Shown: piece by piece, positions 1 through 5,683 of the stretch
How positions within the stretch are numbered: the stretch's first letter is position 1
Layout of the letters: the number at the start of each line of letters is the position of its first letter
Source of the DNA: Halobacteriovoraceae bacterium
GTDB lineage: Bacteria; Bdellovibrionota; Bacteriovoracia; Bacteriovoracales; Bacteriovoracaceae
Length of the DNA: 5,683 nucleotides
Direction of reading: 5' to 3'
Assembly (NCBI GenBank): GCA_018663815.1
Contig: JABJPQ010000499.1
Coordinates: forward strand, 1 to 5,683
The notes under the pieces: generated by a model
The model's input: the letters and a program-made list of their open reading frames with translations, nothing else
What the model was told of the DNA's origin: nothing
Database searches by the model: none
Position numbers and translations under genes: made by a program

Positions 1-1
1 A

Positions 2-148
2 GCTAAAGAGGCTTATATGAGTGCAATCCCCCTTGGTGATTACGGAACAACTGAAGATGTAGCAAATCTAACTCTTTTCTTGCTAAGTAATGCGTCAAAG
101 TATATTACAGGGGAAGTAATTAAGGTTGACGGTGGTTTATATATTTAA
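2..148 (+). CDS. fabG: 3-oxoacyl-ACP reductase / SDR family, C-terminal end (5' truncated by the window)
   Basis: Only the last 48 codons are present, ending in TAA at 146-148. The translation contains PLGDYGTTEDVANLTLFLLS followed by a YITGEVIKVDGG stretch. This is the typical C-terminal end of short-chain dehydrogenase/reductases: a proline/glycine turn, a helix leading to FLLS, then ITG and VDGG close to the end. FabG reduces 3-oxoacyl-ACP to 3-hydroxyacyl-ACP with NADPH in the cytosol. The Rossmann nucleotide-binding motif and the catalytic Ser-Tyr-Lys are outside the window, so the family is clear but the exact substrate is not. The fabG assignment leans on the acpP and fabF genes immediately downstream on the same strand. 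The gap to acpP is 49 bp with no terminator, so the two are probably co-transcribed. Confidence 0.85.
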   Translation, partial: AKEAYMSAIPLGDYGTTEDVANLTLFLLSNASKYITGEVIKVDGGLYI

Positions 149-197
149 CTAAGATATGTTGTTTTTTAAAAACACAAATTAAAGACTGGAGAACATA

Positions 198-431
198 ATG
201 GAAATTCAAGAAAAAGTAATCTCAATTGTAAGTGAAGCAGCTAACGTAGAAGTAGCAAACATCAAAGCAGAAACAAGCTTTGTTGACGATCTTAATCTAG
301 ACTCATTAGACATGGTAGAAATGATGATGAAAATGGAAGAAGAGTTTGGAGTAGAAATTCCTGAAGAAAAAACGGAAGATCTAAAAACAATTAATGACGT
401 AACTTCTTATTTAAAAGCAAACGCTAACTAG
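198..431 (+). CDS. acpP: Acyl carrier protein
   Basis: This 77-residue acidic protein has the usual length for bacterial ACP. It shows the helix II signature DDLNLDSLDMVEMMM, in which Ser36 of the DSL motif is the expected attachment site of 4'-phosphopantetheine. The following EEEFGVEIPEE and the TINDV helix are also typical. ACP carries growing acyl chains between the enzymes of type II fatty-acid synthesis in the cytosol and must be activated by a holo-ACP synthase not seen here. The ATG is preceded by GGAGA at 188-192 with a 5-nt spacer, a good ribosome binding site that supports this start. It sits between a fabG-type gene and fabF, the classic fab order. A terminator hairpin follows the stop, consistent with ACP being made in excess over the enzymes. 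Confidence 0.98.
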   Translation: MEIQEKVISIVSEAANVEVANIKAETSFVDDLNLDSLDMVEMMMKMEEEFGVEIPEEKTEDLKTINDVTSYLKANAN

Positions 432-455
432 GCATTGTTTAAATTAGTAAAAAAC

Positions 456-479
456 AAAGCCTCGCATGAGGCTTTTTTT
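456..479 (+). terminator. Intrinsic terminator between acpP and fabF
   Basis: The sequence AAAGCCTC at 456-463 pairs perfectly with GAGGCTTT at 468-475 around a GCAT loop, and a run of seven T covers 473-479. This is a textbook Rho-independent terminator starting 24 nt after the acpP stop. Only 19 nt separate the T run from the fabF start codon, so a complete promoter does not fit between them. The hairpin therefore probably works as a partial terminator that lowers fabF relative to acpP, or fabF is transcribed from a promoter inside or upstream of acpP. Confidence 0.88.
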
Positions 480-498
480 ATATTAGAGAGAGAATCGT

Positions 499-1746
499 AT
501 GAAATTAAATCGTGTAGCAGTAACGGGAATTAGTGCATTATGTGGCCTAGGCCATAGTATGGATGAAGTATGGGCAAACCTTATTGAAGGTAAATCAGGT
601 ATTTCCAGCATGAAAGATATTGACCCTAAAATGTGGCCAGTTCAATTTGCAGGAACAGTAAATGATTTTAGCATCGCTGAAGACCTACTAGATCTCAAAG
701 AACGCAAACGATTTGATTTATTTATTCATTACGCTCTTCACGCAACCGATGAAGCTATTAAAGCGGCTGGATTATTAGACGCAAAATATGATCCTTATAT
801 GATGGGCTCAATTATGGGAACTGGCCTGGGTGGCTTTCCAGTCATTGAGAGCACGACCGAAATTTACCACGCTAAAGGTCCACGTCGAGTAAGCCCATTT
901 TTTATACCTGCATTTATTCCAAATATGTCAGCCGGAAGAATCTCTATGCAATATAACCTGCGAGGTGTAAATTACGCAACCTCTTCAGCTTGTGCATCTG
1001 CCTCCCACGCCATTGCTGCTGCAGCTAGTGAAATCATGTTAGGTAGACAAGACGCTATGGTCACCGGTGGCTCAGAAGCCGTTATAACAGGCTTAACCAT
1101 GGCCGGATTTGCTTCCATGAAAGCCCTGTCTAAATGGAATGATCAACCCACAAAAGCAAGTCGTCCATTTGATAAAGAGAGAAATGGATTTGTCATGGGA
1201 GAAGGCGCTGGAATTTTAATTTTAGAAAACCTAGATAAAGCTAAGGCGCGTGGAGCTAATATTTTAGCAGAAGTTGTAGGCTATGGTGCCACTGCTGATG
1301 CCTACCATATAACCTCCCCCCACCCAGAAGGTGAAGGAACAATTCCGTGTATGCAACAAGCGCTTAAATACGCTGGAATTGCCAAAGAAGAAATTGATTA
1401 TATAAATGCCCACGGAACATCAACTCCCCTAGGAGATATCGCTGAAACTAACGCCATCAAAAAAGTATTTGGAGATCATGCATACAAACTAAATGTATCC
1501 TCGACGAAATCTATGCATGGACATTTACTTGGAGCGGCCGGTGGTATTGAGTCAGTTATTTGTATTAAAGCACTTAATGAAGGAGTTATTCCTCCCACTA
1601 TTAATCTTGATGATCAAGATGAAAAATGTGATTTAAACTATACTGCCAATACAATGGTTAAGCGTGACATGCAATATGCTCTTAATAACTCTTTTGGATT
1701 TGGTGGGACGAATTCTACGACGATTTTTAAGAAATATTTAAGGTGA
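499..1746 (+). CDS. fabF: Beta-ketoacyl-ACP synthase II
   Basis: The 415-residue length matches FabF (about 412). FabF condenses malonyl-ACP with acyl-ACP, releasing CO2, in the elongation cycle of type II fatty-acid synthesis. The thiolase-fold Cys-His-His triad is visible: Cys165 in TSSACASASH, His305 in NAHGTSTPLGD, and His342 in GHLLGAAGG, with the conserved Lys337 just before. The C-terminal SFGFGGTN loop (398-405), which gates the active site in FabF enzymes, is intact. The N-terminal RVAVTGI and WANLIEGKSGI are also family-typical. FabF is preferred over FabB because of the acpP neighbour and the overall motif pattern. The ATG follows a purine-rich AGAGAGAGAA at 485-494, which serves as the ribosome binding site. 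One oddity is His340 where E. coli FabF has Thr (SMHGH rather than SMTGH). The last 9 bp overlap the end of the convergent gene, and no terminator is visible after the stop. Confidence 0.97.
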   Translation: MKLNRVAVTGISALCGLGHSMDEVWANLIEGKSGISSMKDIDPKMWPVQFAGTVNDFSIAEDLLDLKERKRFDLFIHYALHATDEAIKAAGLLDAKYDPYMMGSIMGTGLGGFPVIESTTEIYHAKGPRRVSPFFIPAFIPNMSAGRISMQYNLRGVNYATSSACASASHAIAAAASEIMLGRQDAMVTGGSEAVITGLTMAGFASMKALSKWNDQPTKASRPFDKERNGFVMGEGAGILILENLDKAKARGANILAEVVGYGATADAYHITSPHPEGEGTIPCMQQALKYAGIAKEEIDYINAHGTSTPLGDIAETNAIKKVFGDHAYKLNVSSTKSMHGHLLGAAGGIESVICIKALNEGVIPPTINLDDQDEKCDLNYTANTMVKRDMQYALNNSFGFGGTNSTTIFKKYLR

Positions 1747-4086
1747 AGGCGCACGCTCAACCATTTCATCTAGCCCTTCCCTGTCTCTATCCCTAGAACT
1801 TCTAGCGGAACTTGTATTTGAAGGTTGTCTTGAGCCCCCTGAAGTAATTGTCGTATTTGGTTGAGTGGATCTTCTTTGGGGTACTCCAGCTTTTTGATTC
1901 GCGAGTACGGCTTTTCTAACAAATTCATCAAACTCTTGATTTTTATTAGCAAATTTAGCTAAGTCCCCAAAATTAATATTATCAAATGGACTCTCCGGCA
2001 CCGATGTATAGGCCGGTATTTCAACGGTATCTAAGCTTTGTTTCATTTTAAATAATTTTGCAGCATTCTGCTGTTCTTCCAGTAGTTCAGCTGCCTGTCG
2101 CACCAGAACTGCAGCAACAGCTTCATCATACTCCTCCACTGTACTGAAGTTTTTATTAACAACCATCCCTGAAGAACTAGGTACCCCTGGGGTTCCTGGA
2201 GTGTTTGGATTCATTTTATTTCTTTTATATACCTCTAAGTACTCCTTTAGCTTAGATAAATCAAAAAGTGGATTCTGATTTAATTCTTTAACTCTTTTCT
2301 CTCCCAATGCCTTTAACAGCTCTGGAAAAGTTACCGTACTTGTTGGACGATCAAACTTTACGTTTTTTATGACATTATCTAAGAAAGTCATTTGCTCAAT
2401 ATTTTTCGCTAGCTCTAATTCCCCCATACTTGCCGATGCAAGAACTCTAGGTTTTTGATGATTAAAGTTATAATTTATTTTTTTAAGCTGGATTTGATGC
2501 TTAACTTTTTTCACTAGTGAGGCAATCGAGCGGCTTGCTGGAGCTAATCCTTGGGCCAAAAAAGGAGCTACTCCTAAGCTAAGGAAGATAGATGCTTCAC
2601 TTAAACATGTATTTAATTTTTGTTTAGATATTTGAATATTTTGATTGTTTACTACCGGACAGTAGCCCTGAAAAACCTCAGCCTTTTCTTTTTTCTCTTC
2701 ACCTACAACTTCCAAGCTCACCTCCTGGAATTTTTTCACTTCAGACTGACAAATATCATAGGCTTTAGAAGATTGAACTGTTGCAAAAGCTGTATTAAAC
2801 CCAAGCGATCCAGCTATGAATGCAGTTCTGAGTGTATTCGCTCCTTTAGCAAAGAGCCCTACTCCTCCAGTCATAATAGTAAGGCCTGTACTAATACCTA
2901 AGTCTAAAGCAAATTCGTTAGCACCCACTTCTTCATTTCTTTGCTCAATCAAACATTGAGTTTTTTTCATATAATAAATCGTCATAGCTTCTTGGTTCTT
3001 TTTCCCTTGTAAACTTTGAGCGTTGAGTTCTTTTTTATAACCTTTAAAACTTTGTAAGTTGATGAGTGATTTATCTAGGTCTTGACAGTTTTCAAAGTCA
3101 CCTTCATTTTGTAGGCAATAATGGACTCCTGAAACATTTTTTAACTTATTAAAAGTATTTTTTCTACTTATTTGAATTTGTCGTTTTATAAGTGTCTGCA
3201 TTTTTTCTTGAGTAAGAGCTCCTCGGCTTTCTTCACTTCTTACCATGTCCCTGAAATTTTGACCTTTTATCCAAGGATGATTCAACTCTTTCTGCCTTAT
3301 TCTATCTGATAAGACTTCTTTTTCCTTTGCTGTTAGATCATTTCTATTCAAAGCTAATATGCGAGTTGCACCCTTAATTACTTTTAAAGCTTTAAATGTA
3401 CCTTGAGTCATTTTTTGTAATTGTTTCTCCTTATCAGGATACTTTACTCTAGGACACAATTTAAACTCTTTGCATTCTTTTTGGATTTGTTTGGATGAAA
3501 ATTGTTTGAAACAATCTATATCAGATAAATAATTATCAGTAATAAGAGCATCATAATTAGCCAAGCTTTGTAAAAGACCTCGTTCTTCTTGTTCCATCAA
3601 ATAATCACTTAGGTAATATTGACTGAGTAGCAGCTTCTTTTTCACATCAGAGTCTGGCAAATTATCAAATTGTTGTAAGCAATAGGGAAAGCTCTCTGAT
3701 AATAATTTTTTATTACCAAAGCGTGGATGCTCAGAGAGATATTTTTCAAAGTCATCAGGTGAAATATCTTTACGAAGTTCAAACTTTCCAATTCCCTGAC
3801 AAACTTTAACTGCCGAAATGGGTTCATTTATTGTTACAATATCTCTAAAGCTAAGAGATGAATTCAATATATAACCTAAAATTCCACCAGTGTAGGCTTG
3901 AGCTATTTGTTTTGTTAAAACAACTGGACATTCTTTTTTTGCATATTTTTCATTACAATCAACTTCAATATTTACTTTTGGACTGTCGGTCATTCCCGCT
4001 ATAGATTTTATAAATTCCTTAACTTCCCCAGCAAAAGCAGTGGGTAAATGGAGCATCAAAATAAATACTATTAATAAGTTTTTCAT
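1738..4086 (-). CDS. Large exported protein of unknown function (782 aa)
   Basis: I do not recognise this protein. The N-terminus is a convincing Sec signal peptide: MKN, a hydrophobic core at 4-13, then TAFA with likely signal peptidase I cleavage after Ala19 (AFA/GE), which also supports this start. There are 13 cysteines, all between residues 44 and 494 (44, 53, 96, 136, 192, 205, 211, 324, 334, 378, 446, 476, 494), suggesting disulfides in the periplasm or outside the cell. Residues 391-440 contain two Gly/Ala-rich hydrophobic stretches and 497-518 a third; they could be buried helices or membrane-inserting segments. A Pro-Gly linker (627-640, TPGTPGVP) leads to an Ala/Glu/Gln-rich helix at about 653-685. 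The tail from about 738 is Ser/Thr/Arg-rich low complexity with RDRDRE. No catalytic motif is evident. It is transcribed opposite to its neighbours, has no clear Shine-Dalgarno, and its stop lies inside the fabF 3' end. The long open frame and signal peptide make it a real gene; the function is unknown. Confidence 0.9.
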   Translation of the reverse strand: MKNLLIVFILMLHLPTAFAGEVKEFIKSIAGMTDSPKVNIEVDCNEKYAKKECPVVLTKQIAQAYTGGILGYILNSSLSFRDIVTINEPISAVKVCQGIGKFELRKDISPDDFEKYLSEHPRFGNKKLLSESFPYCLQQFDNLPDSDVKKKLLLSQYYLSDYLMEQEERGLLQSLANYDALITDNYLSDIDCFKQFSSKQIQKECKEFKLCPRVKYPDKEKQLQKMTQGTFKALKVIKGATRILALNRNDLTAKEKEVLSDRIRQKELNHPWIKGQNFRDMVRSEESRGALTQEKMQTLIKRQIQISRKNTFNKLKNVSGVHYCLQNEGDFENCQDLDKSLINLQSFKGYKKELNAQSLQGKKNQEAMTIYYMKKTQCLIEQRNEEVGANEFALDLGISTGLTIMTGGVGLFAKGANTLRTAFIAGSLGFNTAFATVQSSKAYDICQSEVKKFQEVSLEVVGEEKKEKAEVFQGYCPVVNNQNIQISKQKLNTCLSEASIFLSLGVAPFLAQGLAPASRSIASLVKKVKHQIQLKKINYNFNHQKPRVLASASMGELELAKNIEQMTFLDNVIKNVKFDRPTSTVTFPELLKALGEKRVKELNQNPLFDLSKLKEYLEVYKRNKMNPNTPGTPGVPSSSGMVVNKNFSTVEEYDEAVAAVLVRQAAELLEEQQNAAKLFKMKQSLDTVEIPAYTSVPESPFDNINFGDLAKFANKNQEFDEFVRKAVLANQKAGVPQRRSTQPNTTITSGGSRQPSNTSSARSSRDRDREGLDEMVERAPSP

Positions 4087-4160
4087 ATCTGACTAATACT
4101 ATCGGATTTCTTCAAAATTACTTTAGCTAAACATACTATCTAACTGAAAATCAATAAGTT

Positions 4161-4310
4161 ACCCCCCAATAAAAACTAAATAAACATCATCAAACACTCA
4201 TTCTTAATCAGTACTTCTCTTTGTTAACCCAATGTCATTTTATCATCAACTCATTAAATCCTTCTTCCCAATCCTCACAAAATTCACTAATATTCAAACA
4301 TTAGCTCCAC
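4161..4310 (+). promoter_or_regulatory. G-depleted, C-containing glyA leader (possible Rho-loading or unstructured leader)
   Basis: By manual count these 150 nt contain 44 C but only 4 G on the + strand, whereas neighbouring coding DNA is not skewed in this way. If transcribed as the glyA leader, the RNA would be nearly unable to form GC pairs and would resemble the C-rich, G-poor regions that load Rho (rut sites). An imperfect repeat built on TCATCA and ACTCATT occurs at 4187-4209 and 4243-4260. The skew is seen directly; any regulatory role is inference. Confidence 0.4.
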
Positions 4311-4314
4311 CACT

Positions 4315-4321
4315 AAAAGGA
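4315..4321 (+). promoter_or_regulatory. glyA ribosome binding site
   Basis: AAAAGGA lies 7 nt before the glyA ATG. It is nearly the only G-containing element in the last part of the leader, so in an otherwise G-poor, weakly structured RNA it should be well exposed to the ribosome. It fixes the glyA start. Confidence 0.75.
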
Positions 4322-4328
4322 CATCAGC

Positions 4329-5546
4329 ATGCTTACAAATACAGATCCTAAAATTCAAGAACTCATTAATCTCGAACAAAAAAGACAAGAAGAAGGTTTA
4401 GAACTTATCGCTTCTGAGAACTACTGCTCAAAAGAAGTCATGTACGCGCAAGGTAGTTGCCTGACAAATAAATACGCTGAAGGTTACCCTAAGAAAAGAT
4501 ACTACGGTGGCTGTGAATTTGTTGATGGTATTGAACAACTGGCCATTGATCGAGTTAAAGAAATTTTTGGTTGCGAGTATGCAAACGTTCAACCACATTC
4601 TGGTTCTCAAGCCAATATGGCCGTATACTTTGCTTGTTTAAAACCAGGTGACACTGTTTTAGGTATGGATTTATCTGAAGGTGGTCACCTAACTCATGGA
4701 TCACCGGTTAATTTTTCCGGAAAACTTTTTAACTTTGTTTCTTATGGATTAAATCCTGAAACAGAAGAAATTGATTACGATAAAATGGCCGCACTTGCAT
4801 TAGAGCACAAACCAAAACTCATTGTTGGCGGTGCTTCGGCCTATGCTAAAAAAATAGACTTTACTAAAATGAAAGAAATAGCAGACTCAGTTGATGCTCT
4901 TTTTATGGTTGATATGGCCCATATCGCTGGACTTATCGCAGCTGGCCTGCACCCAAGCCCGGTTGGAATTGCTGACTTTATAACCAGTACCACTCATAAA
5001 ACGCTAAGGGGTCCTAGAGGTGGTATCATACTCGCAAATGAAAAATGGGGGAAAAAACTAAACTCAAATATTTTTCCTGGCATTCAAGGTGGACCACTGG
5101 AGCATGTTATTGCAGCTAAGGCCGTGGCTTTTGGCGAGGCTTTAAAGCCGGAATTCAAAGAATATCAAGCTCAGGTTATTAAAAATGCTCAAGCCTTAGC
5201 TCAAGGATTGATGGATCATAAGATTAACCTTGTTTCCAATGGAACTGACAATCACCTAGTACTTATTAAAACGGACTCAGTTAATCTTTCCGGCAAAGAA
5301 GCTGAAGCTATTTTAGAATCCGTTCACATTACTTGTAATAAAAATATGATTCCAAAAGATACAAGATCACCGTTTGTTACTTCAGGGATTAGAATTGGAA
5401 CTCCGGCCATTACAACAAGAGGTTTAAAAGAAGAGCATATGAAACTCGTTGCGAACTGGATTCATCTGGCCCTAACTGATAATGCAAAACATGAACAAAT
5501 ACGTACAGAGGTCATTAATCTTTGTAATGAATTTCCAGTTTACTAA
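4329..5546 (+). CDS. glyA: Serine hydroxymethyltransferase
   Basis: This PLP enzyme interconverts serine and glycine with tetrahydrofolate and 5,10-methylenetetrahydrofolate in the cytosol, the main source of one-carbon units. At 405 residues it is slightly shorter than E. coli GlyA (417) but collinear with the family. Visible motifs in order are LIASEN (26-31), [15 protein letters not shown] (47-61), QPHSGSQAN (88-96), [11 protein letters not shown] (118-128), VDMAHIAGL with Asp195 and His198 at the PLP ring, [12 protein letters not shown] (221-232) with Lys224 as the Schiff-base lysine, and SGIRIGTPA (352-360) with Arg355 as the substrate-carboxylate arginine. All key residues are intact. 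AAAAGGA 7 nt upstream supports the start. The gene is divergent from the 782-aa gene and is followed 9 bp later by a lipoprotein gene, probably in the same transcript. No known glycine or THF riboswitch structure is seen in its leader. Confidence 0.98.
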   Translation: MLTNTDPKIQELINLEQKRQEEGLELIASENYCSKEVMYAQGSCLTNKYAEGYPKKRYYGGCEFVDGIEQLAIDRVKEIFGCEYANVQPHSGSQANMAVYFACLKPGDTVLGMDLSEGGHLTHGSPVNFSGKLFNFVSYGLNPETEEIDYDKMAALALEHKPKLIVGGASAYAKKIDFTKMKEIADSVDALFMVDMAHIAGLIAAGLHPSPVGIADFITSTTHKTLRGPRGGIILANEKWGKKLNSNIFPGIQGGPLEHVIAAKAVAFGEALKPEFKEYQAQVIKNAQALAQGLMDHKINLVSNGTDNHLVLIKTDSVNLSGKEAEAILESVHITCNKNMIPKDTRSPFVTSGIRIGTPAITTRGLKEEHMKLVANWIHLALTDNAKHEQIRTEVINLCNEFPVY

Positions 5547-5555
5547 AGGATATAT

Positions 5556-5683
5556 ATGAAAGCATTTTTAATTCTTACTTTATTACTTACTTTAGCTGCA
5601 TGTGATAGGAAGCCAATGGCAGATCCGGCTAAGACGGTTATTAACCCAAGTGCAAGTATGGGTATTGCTCCTAAAAATAATGC
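5556..5683 (+). CDS. Putative lipoprotein, N-terminal part (3' truncated by the window)
   Basis: An open frame begins at ATG 5556, 9 bp after the glyA stop, with AAAGGA at 5545-5550 as ribosome binding site (5-nt spacer; it overlaps the glyA TAA). The 42 visible residues start with MKAFLILTLLLTLAAC, a type II signal peptide with lipobox LAAC. Cys16 is the expected lipidation and cleavage site. The residue after the Cys is Asp17, which in enterobacteria is the Lol-avoidance signal keeping lipoproteins in the inner membrane; whether this rule applies in this organism is not known. The following sequence (DRKPMADPAKTVINPSAS) looks like a disordered linker. The mature domain is outside the window, so no function can be assigned. 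The tight spacing suggests co-transcription with glyA. Confidence 0.8.
   Translation, partial: MKAFLILTLLLTLAACDRKPMADPAKTVINPSASMGIAPKNN

Larger units (their letters stand above)
4087..4328. other. Divergent intergenic region between the 782-aa gene and glyA
   Basis: This 242-bp region must hold the promoters for the exported-protein gene (leftward) and glyA (rightward). No strong sigma-70 promoter stands out. The best rightward candidate is TTCAAA at 4111-4116 and TACTAT at 4134-4139 with a 17-nt spacer, four of six matches in each box, which would give a glyA leader of roughly 180 nt. No convincing leftward promoter was found. The 8-mer ATACTATC occurs twice, at 4096-4103 and 4133-4140. 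No open reading frame of note or structured RNA is evident. Confidence 0.6.

Noticed and set aside
485..492. (AG)4 repeat in the fabF ribosome site as a slippage switch
   Set aside because: Four dinucleotide units are too few to suggest variability; it is explained as a purine-rich ribosome binding site.
1793..1805. Palindrome CTAGAA-C-TTCTAG as a possible fabF terminator
   Set aside because: The stem is short and AT-rich, has a 1-nt loop and no T run after it, so it does not qualify as an intrinsic terminator.
1770..1952. 60-residue minus-strand frame inside the 782-aa gene
   Set aside because: Out of frame with the long gene, no family features, and no start signal; a shadow frame.
2620..2901. 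93-residue open frame on the + strand opposite the exported-protein gene
   Set aside because: It lies wholly antisense to a much longer frame with a signal peptide, has no ribosome binding site, and its composition (Phe/Leu then Cys/Ser-rich) looks like an antisense shadow.
3642..3827. 61-residue minus-strand frame inside the 782-aa gene
   Set aside because: Alternative frame within a continuous long gene, without a ribosome binding site or recognisable motif.
4162..4167. C6 homopolymer as a phase-variation tract
   Set aside because: Six bases is short for slippage-based switching, and it is not placed in a coding region or an identified promoter.
4087..4328. Glycine or THF riboswitch, or a small RNA gene, upstream of glyA
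   Set aside because: The region is so poor in G that stable helices are hardly possible, and no conserved riboswitch core was seen.
4428..4610. 60-residue minus-strand frame antisense to glyA
   Set aside because: glyA is conserved and intact here; the antisense frame has no independent support.

Overview
The window is AT-rich Gram-negative bacterial DNA. It holds a fatty-acid synthesis block (3' end of a fabG-type gene, acpP, fabF), then a large oppositely oriented gene for an unrecognised exported protein, then glyA followed closely by the start of a lipoprotein gene. The low GC, the fab...glyA neighbourhood and the large cysteine-containing exported protein would fit an AT-rich deltaproteobacterial or Bdellovibrionota lineage (for example Bacteriovorax/Halobacteriovorax-like). 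This is an inference from style, not a sequence match.

Layout: 2-148 (+) is the C-terminal end of a 3-oxoacyl-ACP reductase or related SDR. 198-431 (+) is acyl carrier protein. A clear intrinsic terminator hairpin lies at 456-479. 499-1746 (+) is beta-ketoacyl-ACP synthase II. 1738-4086 (-) encodes a 782-residue protein with a signal peptide; it converges on fabF and overlaps it by 9 bp. 4087-4328 is a divergent intergenic region whose glyA-proximal 150 nt is almost free of G on the + strand. 4329-5546 (+) is serine hydroxymethyltransferase. 5556 to the window end (+) is the start of a lipoprotein.

Functionally, the left block supplies acyl chains: ACP carries the chain, FabF condenses it with malonyl-ACP, and the FabG-type reductase performs the first reduction. 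GlyA supplies glycine and one-carbon units. In several deltaproteobacteria such as Geobacter, acpP-fabF is followed by rpiB and glyA. Here no rpiB is seen and the exported-protein gene occupies the gap in reverse orientation. The most notable points are this unrecognised gene in a housekeeping neighbourhood, the overlapping convergent ends with no visible terminator, and the G-depleted glyA leader. I see no mobile element, CRISPR array, tRNA or rRNA, and no clear evidence of a new multi-gene system.
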